36,429 nt of DNA, taken from assembly GCA_024226255.1 (NCBI GenBank), contig JAAELU010000266.1, forward strand, positions 1 to 36,429, in the 5' to 3' direction. Of this stretch, positions 1 through 11,013 are shown piece after piece; the stretch's first letter is position 1; each line of letters begins with the position of its first letter. Under the pieces are notes generated by a model. The model was not told where the DNA came from. It saw nothing but the letters and a program-made list of their open reading frames with translations, and ran no database searches. This stretch comes from a bacterium (lineage in GTDB: Bacteria > Actinomycetota > Acidimicrobiia > Spongiisociales > UBA5794). Position numbers and translations under genes: made by a program.

Positions 1-2158
<2,158 letters not shown>

Positions 2159-2170
2159 GCTAGTGCGGAA

Positions 2171-2365
2171 GAAGCCAGATGTCAGAAACGAGAAGCCAGG
2201 AGCCAGGAATCAGGAGTGAGGAGTGAGGGAGGAAGTCAGAGAGTTAAGAGTTACCAGTTGCCAGTTACCAGTAGGAGTCCGACCGGTAACTGGTAACTGG
2301 CAACTGGTGACTGACTTCTTCCTCACCCGTCCTCACTCCTGGTTCCTCTTCCTCATTCCTGTCTC
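2171..2365. repeat. Degenerate heptamer array forming a long inverted repeat
   Basis: The gap between mazG and the Na/Pi gene is built of 7-base units such as GAAGCCA, GGAGCCA, GGAATCA, GGAGTGA and CAGTTAC. After a short centre (2273-2288) the units recur in reverse complement (GGTAACT, GGCAACT, TCCTCAC). The best-matched arms are 2249-2272 and 2289-2312, 24 bases each with one mismatch, so the transcript can fold into a long hairpin. The last codons and the TGA of mazG (2353-2355) lie inside the array. Related arrays occur at 8107, 8771, 11800 and 28310. Confidence 0.85.
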
Positions 2366-3786
2366 TTAGCGGCGTCCCACAACGTGTCGAGCTCGTCGAG
2401 TGACATCGAGCCCATGTCGCGTCCGTCGAGGTGGGCCTCGATCCAGCGGAAGCGGGCTTCGAATCGGCCCGTCGCCGCCCGCACTGCCAGGTCGGCGTCG
2501 ACGCCGACGTGGCGCGATACGTTGACGGCGGCGAACAGCACGTCGCCCAGCTCGGCGGCGGTGCGAACGGAATCGCCGATAGCTTCCTGGAGCTCGCCAA
2601 CCTCTTCCACCAACTTGGCAATGACCGGCCCAAGCTCGATCCAGTCGAAGCCGACCGAAGCCGCTCGCCGTTGAATCTTTTCGGCGCGGGCTAATCCGGG
2701 CAGAGCGGCGGGAACATCATCCATGGGCGACTCGCGCCGTTTCTCATCCTTTTTGAGCCGCTCCCAGTTGGCCTCAACCGCGGAGGCATCATCGAGTTGA
2801 AGATCGCCAAAGACATGCGGATGGCGGGCCACCAGCTTGCTCCGGATCCCCTCGGCAACTTCCTCAACGTCGAAGGCTCCGGCTTCGCGCGCCATCGTGG
2901 CGTGAAACACGACCTGGAGCAGCAGGTCGCCCAGCTCCTCCTCGACTGCGGCATATGCGCCGAAGTCGACGTCACCCTCCGGTGCAGCCAACGGCAGTTG
3001 CTCGACGGCGTCGATCGTCTCGTACGCCTCCTCCACAAGATGCCTGAGAAGGCTGTGATGGGTCTGCTTGTTGTCCCACGGACACTGCTCGCGGAGAACA
3101 CGATTGGTTCGAATGAGCCCTATCCAGCCGACCTCGTGCGCCTTCACGAAGGCACTGGTCCGCGGCCCGGTGGTCGCACGCGGCAGGTCCTTCACCGTGG
3201 TCTGCGTAATGGATTCGCCGGCCGAACCAAGGTCGCTCAGCACCGTGACGGGGGTGTCGTAGGCGAGAACCCTCCCCAGCTCGGCTGCCAATTCGGCGGC
3301 GGTACCAGGTGTATCGAGCTGGGTGATCAGCGTGGGCAGGTGCAACGGCATCGGATCGGGGAGATCGCGAGCGTCGAGCACCTGCAGACCGTCTGCGATC
3401 GGGTCGACGCCGACTCGTTCCATCGCCAAATCGAGAAAACTCTCCCCGGGAAGCACCTCGACGGTTCGGTCGGCCTTCGCCGCCGTTTCGCGTATGAGCG
3501 GTACAGCCCGCTCTCCAACGAGAGCGCTGCCGGGAACCGCGTACACAACTGGACCCTCCACTTCGCAAACCCTGCGAGCGATCCCTTGATAGAGGCTGTC
3601 GTAATCAGCCGCCGCCTCGTACAGGTCGTCGCATGAGACTACGGCACGCAGTCCGGCCAGAGCGGCGGCAGCCGGATGATCAAGCGTTCGGACCACAACA
3701 ACCCGAGCCTCGTCCGTCAGCAGGCCATGAGCCGGCTGGTGAACACGATCGAGTCCGGCGGGGCCGAGCCCGATGATGGTGATCAT
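2353..3786 (-). CDS. mazG: MazG NTP pyrophosphohydrolase fused to an N-terminal tetrapyrrole-methylase-like domain (YabN type)
   Basis: MazG hydrolyses nucleoside triphosphates to monophosphates and pyrophosphate, cleaning the nucleotide pool in the cytosol. The N-terminal half (about 1-215) starts ITIIGLGPAGLD and resembles the SAM-dependent tetrapyrrole methylase fold, as in YabN-type fusions. The MazG part has CPWD...THHSL...LVEEAYE (about 236-257) and EEELGDLL (about 283-290), with a second MazG half (VEEVGELQEAI, AAELGDVLFA). The ATG at 3784-3786 overlaps the TGA of the upstream lipoprotein gene by one base (TGATG); a GTG one codon earlier is possible. It belongs to an mfd-parvulin-mazG operon. 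The C-terminal RQE and the stop come from repeat DNA, so the original tail may have been replaced. Confidence 0.93.
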   Translation of the reverse strand: MITIIGLGPAGLDRVHQPAHGLLTDEARVVVVRTLDHPAAAALAGLRAVVSCDDLYEAAADYDSLYQGIARRVCEVEGPVVYAVPGSALVGERAVPLIRETAAKADRTVEVLPGESFLDLAMERVGVDPIADGLQVLDARDLPDPMPLHLPTLITQLDTPGTAAELAAELGRVLAYDTPVTVLSDLGSAGESITQTTVKDLPRATTGPRTSAFVKAHEVGWIGLIRTNRVLREQCPWDNKQTHHSLLRHLVEEAYETIDAVEQLPLAAPEGDVDFGAYAAVEEELGDLLLQVVFHATMAREAGAFDVEEVAEGIRSKLVARHPHVFGDLQLDDASAVEANWERLKKDEKRRESPMDDVPAALPGLARAEKIQRRAASVGFDWIELGPVIAKLVEEVGELQEAIGDSVRTAAELGDVLFAAVNVSRHVGVDADLAVRAATGRFEARFRWIEAHLDGRDMGSMSLDELDTLWDAAKRQE

Positions 3787-4697
3787 CACTGACCTGGCGG
3801 GATGATGCCGACGCCTGCCGATGACCAGCGGCCGACAGACTCGGCCACCGTGATGTCCGAGTCACGAACCGCGTCATTGAACCACGGAGTGAAGAATCCG
3901 CTCAGCGTCACTCCCGGATAGAACCGCAGCGGGTCCTCATTGAGTTCCTCGAGGCTCGGCGGTCCCAGGCGCTGCTCAACGCGCAGCAGATGGAATCCGA
4001 ATTCGCTTTCGACCGGACCGATGACCTCATTCAGCGGACCGGTGGCGGCCGCGAACCCAAACGGGCCGACAAACCCTCCGAAACCGATGGGACACCCACT
4101 CACCACCCCGCTTCCAGAAATCGTATCGGTCGAAACCTCATCGGCGAGGGCAATGAAGTCCTCTCCAGCCCCTAACCGGTCGAGGACGGCCTCGGCTTCG
4201 AGATGTGAGTCCACCAGGATGTGGCGTACACAACCGGCCGTCACGTCCTGCGGTGCTTCGGCGAGTGTGGCCTCGTTGTAGCCCTCTTCGCCACGAATCA
4301 GCTCTGCGGTCACTCGATCGCGAATAATCGACAGTTCTGCTTGGGTCTCGGTGAAGGCATCGGTCACATCCTCATCGCCCGCCAACTGGGTGAATAGCTC
4401 TTGCCAACGCAATGGAGGATTGGCTATCCGCTCGGCCACATCGGCGTCGGAGAAGGAAATACCGAACTCGGACTCAGCCTGCTGGATCGTGGCAAGTCGG
4501 ATGATGTTGAGACTCAGGTCCTGGCGGAATTCCTCCGTGTTCACGTTGAGGCTGTTGCCGGTGCTGGTTCGCAGCGACGCCATGAAGTCAGCGGTGATGT
4601 TTTCGCCGTTGACAGTGGCAACGGCGGTGGAGGCATCGCCGCAGGCAGCCGCCAATAGGGCAAAGACCCCGGCGAACAGAGCAAGACGGAACTTCAT
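3786..4697 (-). CDS. Parvulin-type peptidyl-prolyl isomerase lipoprotein (SurA/PrsA-like)
   Basis: Predicted envelope-anchored folding catalyst of 303 residues. The N-terminus MKFRLALFAGVFALLAAAC is a lipoprotein signal peptide with a LAAAC lipobox (Cys19). A helical SurA-N-like region follows (VNGENITADFMASL), then a parvulin domain at about 155-250: VRHILVDSHLEAEAVLDRL, then GPFGF, and EFGFHLLRVEQR. Two extra cysteines (GCVRHI and SGCPIG) could form a disulphide or bind metal in the parvulin domain. The ATG overlaps the mfd stop by four bases (ATGA), and its own stop overlaps mazG. The corresponding M. tuberculosis neighbourhood carries a different lipoprotein (LpqU), so this position seems to favour exported proteins. 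The substrate is unknown. Confidence 0.88.
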   Translation of the reverse strand: MKFRLALFAGVFALLAAACGDASTAVATVNGENITADFMASLRTSTGNSLNVNTEEFRQDLSLNIIRLATIQQAESEFGISFSDADVAERIANPPLRWQELFTQLAGDEDVTDAFTETQAELSIIRDRVTAELIRGEEGYNEATLAEAPQDVTAGCVRHILVDSHLEAEAVLDRLGAGEDFIALADEVSTDTISGSGVVSGCPIGFGGFVGPFGFAAATGPLNEVIGPVESEFGFHLLRVEQRLGPPSLEELNEDPLRFYPGVTLSGFFTPWFNDAVRDSDITVAESVGRWSSAGVGIIPPGQ

Positions 4698-7600
4698 GAA
4701 TCACTTTCGGTGGATGGAGGCCACATTCTATGGAGGAATGAGAACAGTGATTCCAAGAGAGGCTCCTTCGGCTTGGGAATGAACAGCAGCTTGCTACGAA
4801 TCACAGCCTGCGGTGCCAGCCGTTGCAGCCGCACCTCTTGGGAGGTGGCAAGCCCAATCGGCCCCATACGGATCTCGTTGCGTACTGCCACGATCTCGCG
4901 TAAACCAATACGCAGCGCTTCGTCACGAAGCCGAGCTACCTCGACCAGGGCGATCGCCGGTGCCGGCAGCTCGCCGAACCGATCCCGCCACTCTTTGACT
5001 ACGTCGTCGATTTCCTCGACCGTCAGCGCATCGGCGAGGCGCCGATACGCTTCGATGCGTTGTGATCCAGGGGGCACGTAGTCGTCCGGCAGATGGGCGT
5101 CTACCGGGAGGTCGATACGAACGTCGGGCCGCTCAGCCTTAGGAGCAGGCCGGCCGCGCAGTTCGTTCACCGCGTCGGCAACGAGCTCCACATACATGTC
5201 GAAACCAACCGCCGCGATGTGACCAGCCTGAATTTCGGACAGGATGGATCCGGCACCACGGATTTCGAGATCGCGCATCGCCAAGTCGAACCCCGAACCG
5301 AGGCTGCTGAACTCCCCGATCGCCTCCAGGCGTCGATAGGCTTCTTCCCCGAGCGACTGCTCCGGTGGATGGAACAGATAGGCGTAAGCCCGCTGAGTCG
5401 ATCGACCCACCCGACCCCGCAACTGGTAGAGCTGAGCAAGTCCGAGCCGGTCGGCCCGTTCGATGATCAGGGTATTGACTGACGGAAGGTCGAGCCCCGA
5501 CTCGATGATCGTGGTTGCAACCAGCACGTCGTAATCACCCCTCCAGAAGTCGAACATCACCTGTTCGAGCTGGCCTTCACTCATCTGGCCATGGGCGATC
5601 GCATAGCGGGCGTCGGGCACGAGATGGCGCAGCCGCTCAACGGCCAGCTCGATTGTCTGCACCCGGTTGTGGACGTAGAAGACCTGCCCCTCGCGCAACA
5701 TCTCGCGGCGGATTGCGGCAGAGATGGTGCGATCGTCGTAGGGCCCGACGTAGGTGAGGATTGGATGGCGATCCTCGGGCGGAGTTCGAATGTGGCTGAC
5801 GTCGCGGATTCCGGTCAGCGCCATCTCGAGAGTGCGGGGAATGGGGGTTGCGGTCAAGGTCAGCACGTCGACGGAGGACCGCAGGCGGCGCAAGGCGTCC
5901 TTGGCATTGACGCCAAAGCGCTGCTCCTCATCGATCACGACCATGCCCAATTTGGTGAAAGTGATGTCCTGCGAGAGCAGCCGGTGGGTGCCGATGACGA
6001 TGTCGACATCACCGTTGCGCAGACCAGCCACGACGTCTTTCTGCTCTCGCGCTGTCAGAAAGCGGCTGAGAGCTTCGACCCGGATCGGGTACGGGTCGAG
6101 CCTCTCCTGGAACGTTGCGTGATGCTGTTGGGCCAGCAGAGTTGTCGGAACCAGAATCGCCACCTGGTGCCCGCTCTGTACGGCCTTGAAGGCAGCTCGA
6201 ATGGCTACCTCTGTCTTGCCGAAGCCGACATCTCCAAAGATCAGCCGGTCCATCGGCCCGTCCGATTCCATGTCGGTCTTGACGTCGGCGATGGCCGTCA
6301 ACTGGTCCGGGGTCTCCTCGAATGGGAAGGCCCCTTCGAACTCGACCTGCCACGGCGTGTCCTTCTCAAAGACGATGCCCTCGGCGGCAGCTCGCTCTCG
6401 GTAGAGAGCGACCACCTGCTCGGCAACCAGTGCGACTGCCTGCCGAACATTGCTACGGGTCGTCGCCCAATCGGTACCACCCATCCGTGACAGCCTGGGG
6501 ATCTCACCGCCGGTGTAGCGTCGTACTGCCGCCAGCTGGTCCGTCGGAACGTACAGCCGATCCTCGCCGCGGTATGCAACGAGCAGGTAGTCCCGCTCGA
6601 CTCCGGCGATTTCGCGATGTACGAGGCCCTCGAACCGTCCGATGCCGTGAGTGCGGTGAACGACAAAGTCACCTGGCTTGAGGTCACGATATTCCTCGTC
6701 CGCTTCGCGACGTCGTCGCCTCCCCGCCCGATGGGAGCGTCGCCGGCCGGCGATCGCCTGCTCACCCAGGACCGCCAGCTTCATGTCGGGGGCCACAAAT
6801 CCGTGGTGGATTCCGGTGGGAATGATCGCGGTGCGCGGTTCGTCGAGTGAGTCGAAGACCTCGAGGCCCAGGCCGGCTTCGGCGAGCAGGCGGGAAACTC
6901 TGGCGGCTGCGGCCGCTCCATCCATTGCCACAACGGCATCGATGTCGAGTTCGGCAAGGCGGTTCAAACCGCCGGCCACGGACTCGGCGTTGCCCGGCAC
7001 CGCATCGAGCCCACGCATCTCGAATCCGTCGTCGGCGGGGCCCGACATCTGGGCGGGCGCCTCCAAAGCGGACTCTGGAGGATCCCACTCCAGGTAGAGG
7101 TCAGGGTGCTCGCCCGCCTGCGGGGCACCGGTCCCCCAGGTTTCCGACAACGCTGCGGCCAGGTCCGCTTCCTCATTGAGTAGATCGGTGGAGCGTGCTC
7201 CGGCCCGATCGGGGTCGAACACAATCACTTGGGCACCGATGTCGGCCGCCCGGTCGAAGAGAGTCACGGGATCGGCGAGCCAAGGCAGCCATGACTCGAT
7301 ACCGGCGAACATGACGTTGGCGCCAATCCGGTCCCAAGTTTCGCCGGCCCATCGGTCGGACTCGGCTAGTTTGCCCGCACGCTCGATGAGGTCGGCGTCG
7401 ATTCGCACTTCGCGAGGCGGGTAGGCGGCCACGGCGTCCATCGAATCTGCCGCTCGCTGGGTCCCAACGGCGAACGACCGGATGTCCTCGATGTCGTCTC
7501 CCCAGAACTCGATTCGGGCCGGTTCGTAACTCTGCGCCGGGAACACATCGATGATGCCGCCACGAACGGCAAACTCGCCGCGAGTTTCGACCCGGTCGGT

Positions 7601-8074
7601 GCGGTGATACCCCGCGGCCGCCAGCGCCGCCACCACGGACTCGAAGTCCGCCTCTTCCCCGCGGCGCAACGCCACCGGCGCCACCGGCGAAGGACTGAGG
7701 CGCTGAGTGACCGCCCGAACCGAGCCGACGATGATCGGGCTAGCTCCGGATTCGAAGCGATGGCGGGCAACTGCCCGGCTGGCCATCGTGACCAGGTTCG
7801 GCGACACATGCTCGAATGGCAACGTCTCCCATGCCGGGAGCAATAAGGCATCATCCGTGAACAGAGCGAGGTCATCGATGAGATCCTCAGCCTCGCGCTC
7901 GCCGGGCACCACCGCCAGGATGGGTGCCTGGGCATGCTGCTGCGTCCCTGCAAGAACGAAGGCTCGCATGGCTGCGGGCACGACGAAGCGGCCCGGCATG
8001 TCTGGGACGTGGTCGGGCGTGAAACGATCTAGAAGCGTGGCTAGCGGAGCTGTCACGGCTGCGGCAGGGTACAA
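4694..8074 (-). CDS. mfd: Transcription-repair coupling factor Mfd
   Basis: ATP-dependent translocase that removes stalled RNA polymerase from damaged DNA and recruits UvrA. The 1126 residues show the full architecture: a UvrB-like N-terminal module (about 1-330), a CarD-like RNA-polymerase interaction domain (about 465-530, LKPGDFVVHRTHGIGRFEGL), a RecG-like helicase with Walker A GDVGFGKTE (614-622), DEEQ (715-718) and TATPIPRT (741-748), a second helicase half (SGLDLPSVNTLIIERAD, QLRGRVGRS), and the C-terminal TRCF domain. An Arg-rich stretch (RRRSHRAGRRRRRE, about 444-457) sits just before the polymerase-interaction domain. The start is a TTG at 8072-8074 without an evident ribosome binding site; an in-frame GTG seven codons later (GTGACAGCTCC) is an alternative. 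It is the first gene of a coupled mfd-parvulin-mazG unit. Confidence 0.96.
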   Translation of the reverse strand: MYPAAAVTAPLATLLDRFTPDHVPDMPGRFVVPAAMRAFVLAGTQQHAQAPILAVVPGEREAEDLIDDLALFTDDALLLPAWETLPFEHVSPNLVTMASRAVARHRFESGASPIIVGSVRAVTQRLSPSPVAPVALRRGEEADFESVVAALAAAGYHRTDRVETRGEFAVRGGIIDVFPAQSYEPARIEFWGDDIEDIRSFAVGTQRAADSMDAVAAYPPREVRIDADLIERAGKLAESDRWAGETWDRIGANVMFAGIESWLPWLADPVTLFDRAADIGAQVIVFDPDRAGARSTDLLNEEADLAAALSETWGTGAPQAGEHPDLYLEWDPPESALEAPAQMSGPADDGFEMRGLDAVPGNAESVAGGLNRLAELDIDAVVAMDGAAAAARVSRLLAEAGLGLEVFDSLDEPRTAIIPTGIHHGFVAPDMKLAVLGEQAIAGRRRSHRAGRRRRREADEEYRDLKPGDFVVHRTHGIGRFEGLVHREIAGVERDYLLVAYRGEDRLYVPTDQLAAVRRYTGGEIPRLSRMGGTDWATTRSNVRQAVALVAEQVVALYRERAAAEGIVFEKDTPWQVEFEGAFPFEETPDQLTAIADVKTDMESDGPMDRLIFGDVGFGKTEVAIRAAFKAVQSGHQVAILVPTTLLAQQHHATFQERLDPYPIRVEALSRFLTAREQKDVVAGLRNGDVDIVIGTHRLLSQDITFTKLGMVVIDEEQRFGVNAKDALRRLRSSVDVLTLTATPIPRTLEMALTGIRDVSHIRTPPEDRHPILTYVGPYDDRTISAAIRREMLREGQVFYVHNRVQTIELAVERLRHLVPDARYAIAHGQMSEGQLEQVMFDFWRGDYDVLVATTIIESGLDLPSVNTLIIERADRLGLAQLYQLRGRVGRSTQRAYAYLFHPPEQSLGEEAYRRLEAIGEFSSLGSGFDLAMRDLEIRGAGSILSEIQAGHIAAVGFDMYVELVADAVNELRGRPAPKAERPDVRIDLPVDAHLPDDYVPPGSQRIEAYRRLADALTVEEIDDVVKEWRDRFGELPAPAIALVEVARLRDEALRIGLREIVAVRNEIRMGPIGLATSQEVRLQRLAPQAVIRSKLLFIPKPKEPLLESLFSFLHRMWPPSTESDS

Positions 8075-8106
8075 GGTCGCGCGAGGGGTCCGGCCATCAA
8101 GCAGAT

Positions 8107-8192
8107 AGTTACCAGTTCGATCAGGGTCTTACTGGTAACTAGTAACTAATAACTGGTAACTCTCACCTCTCGCCCCTCACCCCTCACTCCTC
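8107..8192. repeat. Heptamer array with a perfect 10-base inverted repeat
   Basis: AGTTACCAGT (8107-8116) and its reverse complement ACTGGTAACT (8131-8140) flank a 14-base loop. They are followed by 7-base units (ACTAGTA, ACTAATA, ACTGGTA, ACTCTCA, CCCCTCA twice). The array extends into the pgsA coding end, so the last residues (ARSEG) and stop of pgsA are written in repeat sequence. Same family as the array at 2171-2365. Confidence 0.85.
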
Positions 8193-8740
8193 GCGCCTTT
8201 CTTCACACTTAGCGCCGACCCGTAGTGCCGGAAGTAGTCCCAAGCGGAAATCAGAGTGAAGAAGACGGCGATCAGCATTACCCACTCGTCGATGAAGTAC
8301 GGGCCCCACTCTTTGGCGGGACGCACCATCGCCAGGCCAATAGCGACAAACTGGAAGACGGTCTTGCCTTTGCCCCAGACGCTCGGCGGCACGGCCGATT
8401 TCTCGAGAGCGGCCACGCCCCGTAGGCCCATCACGGCCAATTCCCGGCCGATGATGATGAACGCAGCCCACGACCAGGCGCGGCCGACCTCGATCAGCAC
8501 AAGCAGACTCCCGGTGACCAGCACCTTGTCCGCCACCGAATCGAGAAACGCACCTAGGACGGTCGTGATCTTCCAACGCCGCGCCAGATACCCGTCGGCA
8601 AAATCTGTGAGCGCGGCAATCGTGAAGATGACCACTGCAATGCCGAACGCTCCGTCCATGTGGCCCGAAAGCAGCACAAAGGTCATCACCACGGGGGTAA
8701 GGAGGATCCGCGCAACGGCGAGCCAATTGGGTACGTTCAT
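8177..8740 (-). CDS. pgsA: CDP-diacylglycerol-glycerol-3-phosphate 3-phosphatidyltransferase
   Basis: Membrane enzyme making phosphatidylglycerol phosphate from CDP-diacylglycerol and glycerol 3-phosphate. The 187-residue protein has the complete CDP-alcohol phosphotransferase signature: Asp46, Asp49-Gly50, Ala53-Arg54, Gly63, Asp67 and Asp71 (DFADGYLARR ... GAFLDSVADK). Several hydrophobic helices are spread along the chain, as usual for the family. The start ATG gives MNVPNWLAVARILLTPVVM, a typical N-terminus. Its 3' end lies inside a heptamer-repeat array. Other CDP-alcohol transferases share the motif, but N-terminus, size and context favour PgsA. Confidence 0.9.
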   Translation of the reverse strand: MNVPNWLAVARILLTPVVMTFVLLSGHMDGAFGIAVVIFTIAALTDFADGYLARRWKITTVLGAFLDSVADKVLVTGSLLVLIEVGRAWSWAAFIIIGRELAVMGLRGVAALEKSAVPPSVWGKGKTVFQFVAIGLAMVRPAKEWGPYFIDEWVMLIAVFFTLISAWDYFRHYGSALSVKKGARSEG

Positions 8741-8770
8741 CGCTGCGATGCTAGGGCCTCACGAAAATGA

Positions 8771-8867
8771 ATCCAGAAATCAGAAAGGACAGGGGGAGAC
8801 GGGCCGCGCCCGCCCGTGGGTCGCATAGATCGTGTATCGGACTGACTTCTGACTTCTGGCTTCTAGT
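8771..8867. repeat. Heptamer repeat pair in inverted orientation
   Basis: ATCCAGAAATCAGAAA at 8771-8786 and TGACTTCTGACTTCTGGC within 8841-8867 are 7-base-period sequences that are roughly reverse complements of each other. They lie in the 189-base gap between glpK and pgsA. They belong to the same degenerate family as the arrays at 2171 and 8107. No gene is visible in the gap. Confidence 0.65.
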
Positions 8868-8929
8868 CCGCACATCAACCGACGCCTCGGTGGCGTAGCG
8901 AGATCACTCATCTCCAACGCACCGGAGTC

Positions 8930-10414
8930 CTACTGCTCCACCCAGTCGAGGCTCTTCGAGACGGCCTTCTGCCACGAGCCGTAGAGACGATCCCGTTCGG
9001 TCGAATCCATGTTGGGCTCGAAACGAGCGTCCTCCGCCCAGTTCGATCGCAGCGCGTCTGGATTCTGCCAATACCCCACCGCCAGGCCGGCTGCGTATGC
9101 CGCTCCGAGCACGGTCGTTTCGATGACGACCGGCCGTATCACGGGAACGTCGAGGATGTCTGCCTGAAACTGCATCAGCAGCTCGTTGAGCACCATGCCG
9201 CCGTCAACCTTGAGCGACTCGAGATCGATCCCGGCGTCCGCCCGCATCGCGTCGAGTACGTCTCGGGTTTGATAGGCCGTCGACTCGAGCACTGCTCGCG
9301 CGATGTGGCCCTTGTTGGCGTAGCGCGTCAGCCCTGCAAAGACACCACGGGCATCGTCGCGCCAGTAAGGAGCGAACAGCCCTGAGAAAGCCGGAACAAA
9401 GTAGACATCACCGTTGTCGTCCACTTGGCGTGCCAGGGCCTCGATATCGGCGGCATCACTAATCATTCCCAAGTTGTCGCGCAGCCACTGCACCCCGGCG
9501 CCGGCAATAGCCACCGAGCCCTCGAGGGCATATCTGGGTTTGCCCGGACCGACCTGATAGGCAACCGTGGTCAAGAGCCCATTCTCGGAACGCACCAACC
9601 GGGTGCCGGTGTTCACGAGCAAGAAGCAACCGGTTCCGTAGGTGTTCTTGGCCTCGCCAGGTCCGAAGGCGGCCTGCCCGAACATGGCGGCCTGCTGATC
9701 GCCCAGGATTCCAGCGAGGGGCACCCCTTCGAGGACTCCGGTGCAACGCCCGATGTTGCCGACGGAAGGCACGATGTCTCCGAGTAGCGCATTTGGAATC
9801 CCAATCCCGTCGACGAGTTCGTCGTCCCACTGGAGAGTCTCCAAGTCCATCAACATGGTGCGGCTGGCGTTGGTGACGTCGGTGGCATGGCGACCCGTGA
9901 GATTCCACACCAACCAAGAATCGATGGTTCCAAAGGCGAGTTCTCCGGCCCGGGCACGTCGCGCCAGGTCGGGATCGTTGTCCAACATCCATCGGACCTT
10001 GGGGCCGGCGAAGTAGGTAGCGAGTGGTAGCCCGGTCTTGTACTGGAACCGGCTTGGTCCGATCTCCCCGCCGAGATCTCGAACCAGCTCCGACGTCCTT
10101 GTGTCTTGCCAAACGATCGCCGGAGCGACCGGATCGCCCGTCGCCCGGTCCCATAGAACCGCGGTCTCTCGCTGGTTGGTGATGCCGACGGCCGCTAGAT
10201 CGGATGGCGCCAGATCGGCCCCGGCCATTGCATCAACCACGACGGCTTGCGTATTGGCCCAGATCTCGGCGGCATCGTGCTCGACCCAGCCGGGTTGGGG
10301 ATAGATCTGTTCATGCTCGCGTTGTGCTTTGGCCACAATCGAGCCGCTGCGATCTATTACAGCGAACCGGGTGCTGGTGGTTCCCTGGTCGATGGCCCCT
10401 ACGAACTCACTCAC
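8930..10414 (-). CDS. glpK: Glycerol kinase
   Basis: Phosphorylates glycerol to glycerol 3-phosphate with ATP in the cytosol, feeding lipid synthesis (pgsA lies just downstream) or glycolysis. At 494 residues it is the usual length for FGGY-family GlpK. Seen directly: the N-terminal phosphate loop [23 protein letters not shown], a [13 protein letters not shown] segment with [14 protein letters not shown], and [18 protein letters not shown]. The GTG start (10412-10414) lies six bases after the pth stop, and the GAGGAGCG inside the end of pth is its ribosome binding site. It is therefore probably co-transcribed with rplY and pth, an unusual partner for a translation-factor operon. Confidence 0.95.
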   Translation of the reverse strand: MSEFVGAIDQGTTSTRFAVIDRSGSIVAKAQREHEQIYPQPGWVEHDAAEIWANTQAVVVDAMAGADLAPSDLAAVGITNQRETAVLWDRATGDPVAPAIVWQDTRTSELVRDLGGEIGPSRFQYKTGLPLATYFAGPKVRWMLDNDPDLARRARAGELAFGTIDSWLVWNLTGRHATDVTNASRTMLMDLETLQWDDELVDGIGIPNALLGDIVPSVGNIGRCTGVLEGVPLAGILGDQQAAMFGQAAFGPGEAKNTYGTGCFLLVNTGTRLVRSENGLLTTVAYQVGPGKPRYALEGSVAIAGAGVQWLRDNLGMISDAADIEALARQVDDNGDVYFVPAFSGLFAPYWRDDARGVFAGLTRYANKGHIARAVLESTAYQTRDVLDAMRADAGIDLESLKVDGGMVLNELLMQFQADILDVPVIRPVVIETTVLGAAYAAGLAVGYWQNPDALRSNWAEDARFEPNMDSTERDRLYGSWQKAVSKSLDWVEQ

Positions 10415-10420
10415 CGTGCC

Positions 10421-11005
10421 TCACGCTCCTCGCCCGATCTCACCGGCCTGCTGGCGCGCTTCGGCTCCACCGGCGGTGACAAATAACTCGATCACGTCAG
10501 CACCATATTGCAGCAGCAACTCGATCTCGTCACGTTCGTGCTTTGCAAAACGTTTCAGAACGAATGCCGCCGGGTTCATTCGACCCGGCGGCCGCCCTAC
10601 TCCGCACTTGAGTCGCCAGAACTCCTCGTCTCTGAGCGACTTGATGATCGATGCCACTCCGTTGTTGCCACCGGACCCACGGCCTTCTTGCATCTTCATC
10701 TTGGCGAAAGGCAGGTCGATGTCGTCGTGCACGATGAGCGTTCGCGCGAGCGGAATTCCGAAGTACCGAACCAACGGGGCAACGGCCTCGCCGGACTCGT
10801 TCATGAAGGTGGTGGGGCGCGACAGGATGGCGCGAACCCCGTTGATGTTGATCTCAGCGATGTCAGCCCGAATTCGCGGAGCGCGCTTGAAGCGTGCGTC
10901 GTGGCGTTCCGCCAGGGTGGTCACAACATCCGCTCCGAGATTGTGGCGCGTCGACTCGTAGTCCTCCCCCGGATTCCGGAGACCGACAACGAGTGCCGGA
11001 GGCAG
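10421..11005 (-). CDS. pth: Peptidyl-tRNA hydrolase, apparently starting at CTG
   Basis: Pth releases tRNA from prematurely dropped peptidyl-tRNAs. Catalytic and substrate-contacting residues are present: Asn11 (NPG), His21 (STRHNLG), the Asn in TTFMNESG, the Asp pair in VHDDIDL, and GSGGNNG. The family N-terminus (LVVGLRNPGEDY) is encoded upstream of the first ATG/GTG/TTG codon in frame, the internal GTG at 10922-10924. The likeliest initiator is CTG at 11003-11005, which follows GAGGAG (11 bases away) in the end of rplY and gives 194 residues, a normal Pth size. The usual GLGNPG is GLRNPG here. The rplY stop lies 8 bases upstream, consistent with coupling. Starting at the GTG instead would delete Asn11 and the catalytic His21. 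Confidence 0.88.
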   Translation of the reverse strand: MPPALVVGLRNPGEDYESTRHNLGADVVTTLAERHDARFKRAPRIRADIAEININGVRAILSRPTTFMNESGEAVAPLVRYFGIPLARTLIVHDDIDLPFAKMKMQEGRGSGGNNGVASIIKSLRDEEFWRLKCGVGRPPGRMNPAAFVLKRFAKHERDEIELLLQYGADVIELFVTAGGAEARQQAGEIGRGA

Positions 11006-11013
11006 TTCGACGA

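Noticed and set aside
2797-3636. Plus-strand open frame of 279 codons over mazG
   Set aside because: Shadow of the high-GC mazG gene, with no family resemblance; many similar antisense frames over mfd, aceK, metG and the M16 gene were dismissed for the same reason.
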